In this document: positions 12,071-23,169 of the stretch, piece after piece
Layout of the letters: each line of letters begins with the position of its first letter
Position numbering within the stretch: position 1 is the stretch's first letter
Source: Utricularia gibba
Lineage: Eukaryota; Streptophyta; Magnoliopsida; Lamiales; Lentibulariaceae
Direction of reading: 5' to 3'
Assembly (NCBI GenBank): GCA_002189035.1
Contig: NEEC01000019.1
Span: 558,001 to 622,000 of the forward strand
Length of the DNA stretch: 64,000 nucleotides
Made by a program: the position numbers and the translations under genes
The notes under the pieces: model-generated
Databases searched by the model: none
What the model saw: the letters and a program-made list of their open reading frames with translations, nothing else
What the model was told of the DNA's origin: nothing

Positions 12071-13345
12071 GGACGGCACATACATAAAAATGTTTCTTGT
12101 AGGGGCCGCCAAAATATTGAAATACTATTAAATTTGATTACGGATGTGAATTGTTTATTAAACGATTTCCAATTACAATTGGTATCCATATTTTAAAAAA
12201 GATTTTTTCGTGCATAATTATTTTAAATAATTTTATGCTAAAACACAGAATTATAAGTGTGTTGTTGACATAAAATCACATTTTAATTTAAAACATTTTT
12301 AGCAAAAATATGATACGAATGTAAGTTATTGTCTAACTTAACCTCAGATGTTGTGAGGTTTAGTAGAGGAAAACATTTGAGATACAATATACATATACTT
12401 GTGTAAAAAACTTCATTTTTATAATCATACCTTAAATATTCAGCACATTACAATATTTATGATGATAAGCGTCATCATCAAGGACCATTTATATTAAAAA
12501 AAACATAAATTTCCACTTCATGGTTTAGGGTTTTCAGGGTTTTAGGGTTTAGGGTAAATCAAATATCTGAAATATTCCTGCCTTTTTAATATGTTGCAAA
12601 TATGAAATTTTGCACGGCACATACGTAACATTGCGTTTTGTAGGGGCGGCAAAAACAATTTATGGAAACACTCTCAAATGTACTTACGAATGTGAATTGT
12701 TTATTAAATAATTTACAATTCAAATTGACGTCCATTAGATACAAAGTATTTTTTGTATCGAATTTCTATTTATAATCTGAAATTACAAATATATTATTCA
12801 AAGGCAATATAATGACTTTAAAGTTTATAAATAATCATCCACATTTACATTAGACACAAATATATCTTGTTCTCTCATTTAAATGTCAAATATTTTGATG
12901 CTTTATAAAAAAAATATTGAACATATATTTGCAAAGAAACGTGGTTTTTATTATTTTTAACGTTACAATATTGGTGATGATAAACTTCATTACTATGAAC
13001 AAAAACTACTAAAATTTTTAATGTGTAGTTTAATTAAGGGTTTAGGACAATTAAATGTGTAATAAATTCTTGTCATTTTTAAAAAAAATGTAAGGATAGT
13101 TGGATTTTGAGAAGGTACATTCAAACACACGTAATGCGTATGTGTCGCTGAAATATATCTATAACATTTTTTGTTTATAATTTTTAAAATACTGAAAATT
13201 CAAAATTTGGGACGGCACATCAAACAATGAGTATTTTGAAAGTGCCGCAATTTTTTTAATTATTTTAAATAATTGATTTAGACTATATATGGATGTAAAT
13301 TATTCTATGCAATATGATTTTCTGAAAAAGTTGGCATCCATTATA
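12071..13345. repeat. Three degenerate ~540-600 bp repeats in hAT interior
   Basis: A 130-140 bp core starts at about 12071, 12612 and 13209. Each begins '(g)acggcacat', contains 'ttgtaggggc(c/g)gc' or a decayed form, then 'ggatgtgaattgtttatta', and ends near 'ttggtatccat'. Sequence between cores also shows related lines (for example 'ttacaatatt.atgatgataa' near 12447 and 12964), so the units are about 541 and 597 bp. They separate the two cargo genes. The function is unknown. Confidence 0.6.
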
Positions 13346-13692
13346 TAAGTGTACAACCCTACCGAGTTTACATCACCTTTTGCTGCATACAAAGGCTCTT
13401 CTTATTAGTGTCGTTGCGCTCCTGAAAACCTAGAATTCATCGGCTTAAAATCGGGTAATCTTGTTGTTGCAACTTACATTATTTTTGTGAAATGTATTCT
13501 ATGCATTTTTTGCTGTAGTATGCGTTGTATATTAAGTTGGGTTTAGTTATTACAAATTTTCTTTTCGTATAATTATGTATTTAGTTGGGTTTAATTGCAT
13601 TTTTCATCGTTAATATCATGTTTGTTTTGCTGTTTTCCATTTCCTTATTTTTAGAATTTCATTCTTATTATGTATCCTTTATTGATTAGGGA

Positions 13693-14866
13693 ATGGATAG
13701 ATTTCGTATTAAATACGTCATCCCAACCGATTGGTTGACAATTCCTGCTCCGCAAAACACACCTCTTGACGCCAATCCCCCTCATGAATGTCCCAATGCT
13801 TGGCTTGTGTCTCGTAAAACATTTGATGCTGGTCTTAGGCTACCTATTCATCCCTTTGCTCTTGATGTGCTCACCTATTTGAGATTACCTATTGGGTTTT
13901 TAGCACCATCTTCCTATAGTATTATCTTAACCTTCTTACACTTGTGCGAAGCAGAATATGTAGAACTTTCCTTGTCAAATTTTTTTGCATTATCTCTTCC
14001 AAAAAAAACTCCTACTGGAATATGGTATTTTCAAGGATTACCAAATACTAGATTTCATCAAAGTCTACTCAAATTCGAAGTAAGTCTTTTTAATTTACAT
14101 TATTTTTCCAATATGTTATTTTACTTATTTATTTAACATTATGATAGCACTTCGAAACATTCATGGTGTCATTGAGAGGCGGTCTGCACCAACATCAAGG
14201 CGAAATCGTCATCAGCTTGTTGTTTATGAACAACCCATTCCGCTAAACATCAATAGCAATGAACAACAGGTAAATAAAGTAGGAATATTATTTAAATTTT
14301 TAATTTTTTCTTCAAATAAATAAGGTTTGCAATATAAAAAATTTTTTGTGTAGGAGAATTCTGAACAACAAAATGGAGATGAGGAGAATGAAGTGTCTCT
14401 TCATGAGAAGGCTGAAGTGTATATTAATGAGGAGCTCTCGGTTGCACGCCAACATGACAAAGAACTCATTTTAAACCAATATAAACACATTCAACGGATG
14501 GAAAATGAGGTAATAAAAATGAAACTTATTTTGCTAATACATGTGATAGTTGTTTTTTTATGTTTTCTAATTTAGTTTTTTTTCTCCTTTAGATAGATTC
14601 AGAAGAACAAAAACAAAATGGACGATTCGGTAGCACAGCAATCTATATACAAGGTTGAATTGAAGATGAAAGGCGATGAATTGATTGCTGGACAACAAAA
14701 ATCTATCAACTTTCAATTGGAAATAATGAGGCTGAATGAAAAAATACAGGTGTTAGAGGAAGAATTTCAACTTCACAGATTGCAAGCTCAATTGAATGAA
14801 AACGATGTTGTGTTTTTTTTTTCAAAGAGACATACCTTCTACAAGTGCGGGCACAAGCAAAGATAA
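13693..14866 (+). CDS. hAT cargo gene 2: Transposase_28-like domain plus coiled coil
   Basis: From ATG 13693 the first exon (to about 14079) encodes a domain like that of cargo gene 1: FRIKYVIPTDW, then AGLRLPIHPF near residue 50 and a hydrophobic helix. Later exons (about 14144-14271, 14354-14508 and 14593 onward) encode charged helical sequence such as EKIQVLEEEFQLHRLQAQLN, probably a coiled coil. Introns are short and AT-rich. No HAD domain follows, unlike cargo gene 1. The last frame ends in a T-run region and the exact exon joins are uncertain. Function is unknown. It may be an element-encoded accessory protein or a captured retroelement domain. Confidence 0.45.
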
Positions 14867-15375
14867 AGAAAGAGGTAGAGGCAGATCCAAAAGAAAGGGA
14901 AAAAAATGAAAAGGGTCCGTAACAATGTTGTGTTTTTTTTTTCAAAAGATTTGACTTATTTTGTAATATTATATTTCAATCGTGACAATCTAATTATTTC
15001 GCAAATGTCGCTTAATTTTCTAATAACTAATTGACATTTTTTACAAAAATTATAAAATTAAACATAAAAGCAAACATACAAATTACAAAAGAGATAATAA
15101 CAATTTTTTTTTCAGTAAAATTGAATTATTTCGTATTATTATGGCTAGCTCCTACCAAAGTACTTATTTAATAGGTGCCGTAACAAGAAAATTATTTCAT
15201 ATCACTTTTTTATACGTCCTACGAAATCCTCTAATGCATAGATATCGCTTCAAATTTTTAATAACTGAATCATGTTTTTCTAAAATATTATAAAATTGAA
15301 CATAAAAAACAATCATACGAATTAGAAAATGGACGATAACAATATTTATTAATTTTTAGTGAAATTAACTTATTT

Positions 15376-15450
15376 TGTATTATATTATATATTGAACTTA
15401 TACCAAATTATTTATTATATATTGAACTTATACCAAATTTATTTATTTCA
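15376..15450. repeat. Short direct duplication
   Basis: The stretch 'tatattgaacttatacc' and its surroundings occur twice in tandem, and a third decayed copy follows. AT-rich, inside the hAT-like element. Confidence 0.6.
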
Positions 15451-15779
15451 TATTATTATATTAAACTCTCACCAAATTACTTATTTTACAGATGATGTTA
15501 ATATAATATTGTTATGTTTCATTTTTCTGTGAAATTGTAAGACTAAATTCTTTAAATGTATTCTCGTTTTAATAATAAAAAAATATTTTCTCAGAAATAT
15601 TAAAGATTTAAACTAAAAATAATTTATTAGAAATATAGTTAAAAAAATTCTTTTTTGTACATATATATTAATTTTATTTAAAATAAAAATTAATTCTTTA
15701 AATATTTAATATTTATTAAAAATTTCACTTCCAGACACCCATAAGGATTCATATGAGTGCCTTGAAAGCACCTACAAAC

Positions 15780-15986
15780 AGTAACCGCGGTTCTGGTTAC
15801 GGTTCAATTCGTAAATCTCGGTTTCGGTTTTGAATCGAAATCGTTCGTACGGTTCCGGTTTCAGTTTGTTTCAAGCCTTCCGGATACGGTTCCAAACCGA
15901 AACCAGAACCGTTACCCACGGCGAACCGCGGTTTTGGAATCGACGGTTCGCTGGAACCGTTCGGTTCCGAACCGAACCCAGCTCTA
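15780..15986. repeat. Right subterminal GGTTCGG-rich zone of hAT element
   Basis: Dense GGTTCGG/CCGAACC motifs in both orientations, ending in CGAACCCAGCTCTA, which is the inverted counterpart of the left end. The exact ATTGTGTT duplication follows at 15987-15994. Confidence 0.75.
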
Positions 15987-15994
15987 ATTGTGTT

Positions 15995-17049
15995 TTACGT
16001 GTTTTCTAAATTAAAATTTATTGAGAAAACGATACGCAACATAGAGATAGACCGAAAACCCGAAAAAGCTTCAAAATCTCTAAAAGCCTCACTCAAAAAT
16101 GTGAAGAAAAGAGAAATACCTGGGAAGCTTGTGGACAGCACCGAGTTTCGTGACGGTGGAAGTGTGTCAGAGTAGGCGGGAGCGGAGAACACAAAGGATG
16201 TAAGAGAGCAGTGAAAGGAGGTGAAGTGTACAATGAAGGGAGGAGAGGCAATTTATAGAGGGGATTCTCAGAACATGAAGGGACATGACGATTGGGTTAC
16301 AAAAAATGGACAGGAAAACGTGGCATGTCTTGGATGCAACATGTGGCGAAGGAACTTACTAAATCGGAGGGAACTACAAACAGGAAATCGATATATGATT
16401 AGACATTGAGTTGGTGATTTTGATCTGCCAATCTATCGCGAGTACTCATCTCGGCAAATCAAAGAGACTGAATGGTGGGCCTTAAATTGGCATGTGCCAC
16501 ATGGAGGCGAGCCCGGGAGGTACTTATAAATCTATAGTTGGTGGATGACAAAATCAACTTCCCTTGAACGAAGTCAGTTGGAAAAGGTCTCAAAAGCATT
16601 CTAACAACCTACTATAGGTTACTATAGGTTGACAAACCAATAAGTGTTAGAACTAGGAAGCAAAGGCCATTTTGATAGTCTGAAAAGTAGCCAAATTATA
16701 GGAATGTCAAAGCAATCGACAGGTATTTGTTAGCAGGACCATAGTATGGCTACCAAGCATAGAAAGCAATTGACAACTGCAGAATTTGATTGGATCGGCT
16801 CTTCCTATAAATATAACAAAATCTGAAAAAGAAAAGGTTGAACTCCCTACATTTTGAGCTCGTATTCCTCTCCTTTTTTCCGTTAATGAAACCCCCTCTT
16901 CTGACGAGCTTTGACAGCTCCGTGGTTTTTTCATCTTATAGTGGTTTCCACTTTAAAACTCTTGTGTCTTTTTATTTTTTTTTTGTTCTCAAAACCAAGC
17001 CAAAATCGGAATATAATCTATCGGAGTGTGTCAATCCACATTCATGACT
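15995..17049. other. Non-coding flank, no gene recognised
   Basis: Continuation of the sequence interrupted by the hAT-like element. Short frames at 15990-16175 and 16221-16409 have no recognised domain. At 16800-16900 a TATA-like stretch (tataaatataac) is followed by pyrimidine-rich sequence, which would fit a retroelement LTR promoter. Confidence 0.35.
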
Positions 17050-18081
17050 CGAAAATCGGTCAAGTCCAACAGGACCAATTTTTGACCTCAACAGATGGTG
17101 AGCATACTTATGTTCTATTAATATATGTGGATGACTTACAACTTGTTCGAAATTTAATTGAAGAAATTCAAGTGTTAAAGATTGCACCTCATAATTGGTA
17201 CACTATTAAAGACTTGGGAGATATCAAGTATTATCTCAAGTTTCATATTTATAGAAATAAAAAAGAAATATTTATCACTCAAACTGTATATGTAACTCTA
17301 CCATTAAGGATTTAAACTTATCAGAGTATGATGGACAATTTGATCCATTTCCAAGGGGATTCAAATTTTCAAAGAATCTAGGAAAAGAAATTCAATCGCC
17401 ACTAAAGTATTGAAGCCTAGTGCGGTGCCTCCTATACTTAGGTTTCTCTTGGCCTGACCTATCTTATTATGTACAAACACTTAGTCAATAAATGAAATGA
17501 CCTAATGAACAACATTAGCATGCAGCAATTTAGGTTGCAAAATACTAGAGTGAGATGCTCAACAATGGATTATTCTATCCATTAGAGAAAAAAAAAAGAC
17601 ACTTAGTGCATTATGTGACTTCGATTGGGCAGCATGCCCATTAACCGAAGATCCCTAATAGGATATGATATATTCTTTAGATTTACTCTAGTATCCTAGA
17701 AAACAGAGAAGCAAGCAATTGTATCTAGATCGGTGGGTGAAGCTGAATATGGAAGCATGGCAACCACAACATGTGAGCTGAAGTGGATAACTTACGTGTT
17801 GTAGGAAATCGAGTATCTCAATGATGGAGCAATTCCATTGTATTGCGATACCAAGGTTGAGATTCAAATAATGGAGAACCTTATTTTCCACGAGCAAACA
17901 AAGCATATAGAAGTCGATTGTCATGGTAAGAGAGTGCTTTGGGATACTTAAATCTGTACATGACCAATAAAATCGCAAGTCGTTGATCTCTTCACAAAGC
18001 AGTTGGGAATGATGGAGTATGAACAATTTCTGCAGAAGTTAGGATTCATGGATTACAAGGCTATTGGGCTTGAGGAGGGGG
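17050..18081 (+). pseudogene. Copia pol 3' remnant (reverse transcriptase end, RNase H)
   Basis: The plus-strand frame to 17315 shows the Ty1/Copia reverse transcriptase signature YVLLIYVDDLQL, with the catalytic YVDD, then YTIKDLGDIKYYL. Downstream the RNase H region is readable only through many stops and frame changes (17450-18060), including sequence for the conserved end around the 'KHIEVDCH'-type motif. A purine-rich tract (ggaggggg) at 18075 precedes TGTTAATTC at 18082, which fits a polypurine tract and LTR start. The 5' two thirds of the element is missing. Confidence 0.75.
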
Positions 18082-18380
18082 TGTTAATTCACTCAATAGG
18101 CTCAATGAGATGGACAAGTGAAAAAACTGGCAAATAGCAGAAAAACGAAAAAGGAGAAAAACTCATAACATAAACCATGGAATAAAGCAGCAACAACCTT
18201 GTAATAAATATTGGAAAAGTTCTCATCCACATGTATAAATAGACATCAATGCAATATAATGATAATGGAATAAAGCAGCAACAACATTGTAATAAATATT
18301 GGAAAAGTTCTCATCCACATGTATAAATAGACATCAATGCAATACAATGATAATGGTAGATAAATTCTAGTTCTCTAACA
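18082..18380 (+). repeat. Putative 3' LTR of the 17050 Copia remnant
   Basis: Starts TGTTAATTCACTC directly after the polypurine tract. It contains an internal 88-bp tandem duplication and a TATA-like 'tataaataga'. The right border was not fixed. Confidence 0.5.
18179..18354. repeat. 88-bp tandem duplication inside LTR
   Basis: Two almost identical 88-bp units starting 'ggaataaagcagcaacaac' at 18179 and 18267. They differ at two to three bases. Each carries the TATA-like 'gtataaatagac', so the LTR promoter core is doubled. Confidence 0.9.
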
Positions 18381-19229
18381 CTATAGGTATGAATCCAATA
18401 GAACATCGAAGGATACCAATTGATCCATCGAGTTGACGTCAAAAACCACTTTCATAAACCTTCGTTTCACTTTTACACTATCACTTCCAATTTGACCACC
18501 ACTTTTTGAAATCAAAAAGTAACAAAATCTCAAGTAAACACAAAAGATAGAGCTCACTAGAAGAAAGATAACTAAAATGCACACCTTCATGTCTTTTGAT
18601 AGACCAATCCACAGGAGACACGATAAGCAACCCACAGGGGCTGGTCAAATTCTAGAAACCCGTGAAAGCAGGAGGCTTCCCTAGTTTCAAAATCAACCCT
18701 CCGATTGTAAATCATTTAGGTTTCATTTAGTATGAGTGATAGATATTTAAATGCATCTTCTCATGTATTCCACCGTGAGAAGTGGGTAACTTAATAGATT
18801 GGAAGTGAAGTGGTGCCAAGTCCATTGAAGATGTGGCTTTGGGAGTTATTCACATCAGTTTTCAATGTGAGAGATACTGATAGTTCGTGCACCCTCAAAG
18901 ATGGGGATAAATTCTGTCTATGCAGGGAAAGGAGGCAAACAACTCTGGAGAGCAGGAGGTGATCAAAATCAGATCATAGCTTAAGAGTGCATGTGTGGCT
19001 TTATTGTAGAGTCGGCAAGTGTGTGTGTTTGTTTCTATCCTTATTGTGTTGTTCTATAGTGAACATCCAAAAGGTTTTACTAGGTGTAAACATGATATTT
19101 TATTTGGTTAGTTATGATGTTCGTTCATGCATACACACAATTAACTCAACACTACATATGTTATTTTCCTCAAGTTCATGGCTAGACACCACATGTTTAC
19201 TGATGAACGTTGGAATGGGTTGCTAAATG
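18381..19229. other. No gene recognised
   Basis: Short frames on both strands (18381-18635 minus, 18987-19226 plus) without recognised domains. The motif 'tgatatttaaatgcatc' at 18740 recurs at 20379, on the other side of the LTR-like block at 19230-20340. That block may therefore be an insertion in older repeated sequence. Confidence 0.3.
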
Positions 19230-20340
19230 TTGCGATCTAGCACGTTCAACGCATCAAAAGAAATTTATAAACTTACCTATTTTACTAGACAAATCACATG
19301 AATTAATGTAGTGTGGCAAGCAAGGATCGAATCCACAGGAAATAGTTGCAATTTCCTAAAATTTATCACATTTACTAAAAACAAGAGGGTTTTTCTGGAG
19401 GTTTAGCTCTAATGTGCATAAGACATAAAATAGCAGGAGTTAAAATAAACGAGTTGTAGGGACGAAAATGGACTGAAATTAACGTGAATGTGTATAAAAA
19501 ATAAAATAAAAGTGATTTGGCTGGGTTTTATACTAGGGTTTGGCTCTTTTGCCACTCAAGAGAGCTCATAGGCTTAAACCAAGCTTTAAAACACTTAGAA
19601 AATAGAGCAAGGGTTTGCAAGAACAGTAAAAAGCATGCTAAACTTAGAACCAAACACGAAAAGATTAAACAAAAACATGTTCATAACCTAAAATAACGTT
19701 TACAAAGAGTTTCCCATTCACAACAAGGTACTGAAATGCAGTAGAAAGCATAAAAATGCAGAAAGTAACAGCAGCTACTTTGTCAACAGAAACGAAGTGC
19801 AAAAAATAGAAAATAAAGTGTTCAGTAGTTGCTCTCGATCATACATCTGCTGGAAATCAAATTTCTGGGCGAAAAGATGGTGTAGAAGTGTAGATTTGGA
19901 GGTCACCGGAGACGTTCGCTGGAGAAACATCGTTCTCCTCGCTCCCGCTTCGCTATTGTCCTCTCTCCCCTTTACTGTTCGCTTCTCTTGTCTCTCTCTT
20001 CCTTTTCTTTTTTCAATTCAAAAGTAAGGGTAGCTTCATCTTTTTCTCAAGCTTTTAGAAGAAAGATCTCTACTCCAAATCTTATCTTTTCAGACGAGCG
20101 GCTGCTTTCGGCGAAAAGTGACTTTTGCACAGCTTTTTTATCCCCTTTGACTTGTCAACGTGAAAAATATTAGAGTTTTTGGCTCAATTGGTGTCAATTG
20201 AGCCCGTTAACACATTTCACCAAACTAAATACGCAAAAGAAGACAATTTAGCATACTAAACAACATTTAGGCCTACAAAACATACTTAAAAACGTACATA
20301 AAAACATAATAAATACGGTATTATTATATACAAATGTGTC
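19230..20340. repeat. LTR-like fragment
   Basis: The line 'caaggatcgaatccacagg' near 19321 is a motif often seen in plant LTR and LARD/TRIM repeats. The block is non-coding and has an inverted 'ctcaattg...caattgag' near 20180-20202. No target duplication was fixed, so its class is uncertain. Confidence 0.35.
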
Positions 20341-20429
20341 TCTTGTTTCTAACAAGAAGCTGGCATCATGTTCTGATATTTAAATGCATCGTCCAATGTA
20401 TTTGATGTGTCATACCAATAAAAGATGAT

Positions 20430-21538
20430 ATCTTTATGGAATCAAGTGCATGAGCAACAGAGCTGTCAAAAATTGTACTTGCTTTGGGAAGTGAGAGGCG
20501 AAAGAAAGACTAAAGGAGAGAGGATCGCAAGAGTTAGCAGCACATACACGAGGGGGTTTCTCCCCCAACTCGAACACGACGAATACTGGAAGGAGAAGGA
20601 AAAGAAGGGTGATTTTTTAAAGAAGAACATTCAACGTGATGAACAAAGAACAAGACTTAGTCCAGCGCTACTGTTCCGGCCTGTGAACAGTAGCAGACAG
20701 AAATCAGTACTATAACTGCTTTATTTACGTCTCTTGACATTTTTAGTTTTTGCAACTAACTCTTTTACAATGTTTTGGACAATTTCACTGCTTTATGTTA
20801 ATGTTAACATATTTTACTTTCTAAGTATGAGTGGCTAGAATCATAAGGGTGCCTTAAGGTAAAACATGGTGGTGTGGACCTAGAATTCATAATATAATTC
20901 ATCATTGTTTCTTAACTCTTATTTCTATCATTCTATGGGTAGACCTAAGGAGGAAAACAAGTAGTTTCACAACCGAGATGTTTGAATTAGAAATAGACCA
21001 ACAAATCAAGGCAAGAGCAATAGGTGTTAGTGCAGAGTAGAACCAATAGAGCCGAGTAGATCTAGTTCTATACACTTTACATGTAGGTAGACCTAATTGC
21101 AATGTTGGTGATGATATTAAGGATTAGTTTAGCCGAAAATATGAGAAATGACCTAGGTAAACTTAGGTTATTTGAAGTTGTGAGTGCAAGAACATAATAG
21201 ATTAAATTAGACATTTTAGTACCACACCACCTACAAACCCTTAAGGCATCTTAATATTACTCTGAGTTAGAACCAGTATTTGTTATCTTCCGCGTTGAGA
21301 CCTGATCTTGTTTACTGAATTTGTTTACTACTGTTAGTTTGAGCCTAGATTAAGACCTACTGTTGTTTTGAATTCTACATCTACTGAAACACTTAGCAAG
21401 CACAAACTCTTTGTGATCGACCCCGAAATCCACTATACAAGTTTTACAAATTTGTATTTTGTATAGATTAGGGGTTATAAATTTATTTGATACGAAATTT
21501 TTATTTTTGCAGTAACATTAGGAAATTTCCGTTTATCA
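20430..21538 (-). repeat. Truncated LTR of the TGATAAA...TATCA family (inverted)
   Basis: Reverse complement of the solo LTR at 47273-48640. Shared landmarks are the 'gatcgaccccg' line (21415 region), repeated 'tagacctaa' lines, the 'ggtttctcccccaa' segment and the terminal 'gtttatca' at 21531-21538. It is shorter than the intact copy at its far end, near 20430. Confidence 0.75.
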
Positions 21539-22109
21539 ATCTACTATAAATAACTTTTTTATATTGCTTTATTTTTAAGATGAAAAGTAGAATTGTTTTT
21601 TTTCTTTCACATTAGTGGTGCTTCCGTTTCTTTGGATTTGTTTTGTAATTTGAAGCTATGCTTCAAATTATGTAGTATAGAATAAGTTTTAAGATTATGT
21701 AAATAAAATTAATTTGATAATATAAAACTCTTTTGTGAGATAACATAAAATTATATTTTAAAATTTAATAAATAAAATAAATATTGTAAAATTTAATATA
21801 TTAAATTATTATATAATTTAATGTTATGAGATAAATATATTTTTAGAACAGATAAAAATTGAATGGTGTAATTTTTTTAATTAATCTTTTATTTAATCCT
21901 TGAAGCAAAGATTCAAAAAATTCCATAATTTTTTAAGTTAATTACAGAATTTGAATGTTTAATTTTATTATAAAATGATTAAAGATTAAAATCTTCAAAA
22001 ACTAAATAGAATCACATCATAAAATTAATAACACACAACAAATCCTTCTTTTTTGCACTTTCACCTCCAATTAGTATCACCTCCAATTGTATTTTCTTTG
22101 GTTTCTTTG
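21539..22109. other. AT-rich non-coding sequence
   Basis: No gene recognised. It lies between an LTR fragment and a Copia gag remnant and may be the 5' part of that Copia element. Confidence 0.35.
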
Positions 22110-22286
22110 GTGTGGGAAGCTATTGAAGCAAACGATCCTCCAACATCGAGGATGCCTCATCAAACCAATTAAAACGACATGAAGACTCTCTTTCTAAACA
22201 CTATTATGCTTTAAATGCACTCTTTTCCTTTGTTGATAAGTCAGTATTCTATCATATTATGGCCCATAAATCTCCCCAGCTAAGTG
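22110..22286 (+). pseudogene. Copia gag remnant, left part (split by MULE)
   Basis: Readable as the N-terminal part of a Copia gag: 'VWEAIEANDPP' in one frame, then 'HYYALNALFSFVDKSVFY' in another. The matching right part resumes at 29284, after the Mutator-like element. Frames are broken. Confidence 0.6.
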
Positions 22287-22296
22287 GAAAAAATTG
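22287..22296. other. Target-site duplication, left (MULE)
   Basis: GAAAAAATTG, repeated exactly at 29274-29283. Nine to ten bases fits Mutator-type insertion. Confidence 0.75.
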
Positions 22297-23169
22297 GGGG
22301 AAATTAGTATTTTACACGTGTCAGAGTTTTTTATTTGCAATTTACCGGAACTTTTTTTCTAATTTGTAAATTACCTTACTTTTTTATTTGTATTTGCGAA
22401 ATGCCTTAGATTTTAGGATTAAATTTGGTAAATACATGTACTGGAGGAAAGAGGTTGGCAAAATACCATAACTTTTTGTTTTATTGGTATTTTACATGGG
22501 TTATAATTTTTCATTTGTAATTTATTGGAACTTTTTGTTTTAATTTGTAAATTACTTATTTTTTTTATTTTTCTTTGTAAAATGACTTAGATCTAGAAAT
22601 TCATTTATTGAACCGCATGATATTGTCTTGACTATTTAAGAACTCCATAATATTCAAAAATAATTATTGTTATTGGTGAATAAAAATATATAACATATTT
22701 ATAAATATCCACAATCGTTATTATCATTTAAAATTTATAATTTTCATATAATAAATTAAATTTTAATGAACATAACCATGAGTGCTTATAAAGAAAAAAT
22801 GATTTATTATAAAACTAAAATATTTCGAATTAAAATATTATAAATAAAATATATTATCAATTTTGATTAAAAACGTGATTTCAATTGTTTTTCATAATCA
22901 ATATTAAATATGAGTAAACAATTTTTTTACATAAATTTTTAGTAAAATATAGATAATTTGATGTAATAATAATTTATAATCATAAATAAATTAATATAAT
23001 GAACAGAAAATTAATTCAAGTATGAAAAATGATTAAAACATAAACTATCAATGATGTAATACGAATAATAGTATTCAAAAGATCAAAATGGATATATAGT
23101 TTTTAAAAATAACAGCAATCAATACATATAACACTCAATAATACGTTTATAAATTTGCCAATGTGGATC

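Larger units (their letters stand above)
8779..15986. mobile_element. hAT-like DNA transposon (7.2 kb) carrying two gene-like units
   Basis: The element starts TAGAGGTGGGTTCG and its right end, reverse complemented, starts TAGAGCTGGGTTCG: 13 of 14 positions agree. It is bounded by a perfect 8-bp duplication, ATTGTGTT. Both subterminal regions (8779-8940 and 15780-15986) are dense in GGTTCGG/CCGAACC repeats, typical of transposase-binding subterminal zones in hAT elements. No hAT dimerisation domain, BED finger or transposase core is recognised inside, so it looks non-autonomous. It carries a Transposase_28-like plus coiled-coil plus HAD gene (10197-11960), three degenerate ~560-bp repeats and a second Transposase_28-like plus coiled-coil gene (13693-14866). 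The perfect TSD suggests a fairly recent insertion even though the cargo is decayed. Confidence 0.85.
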
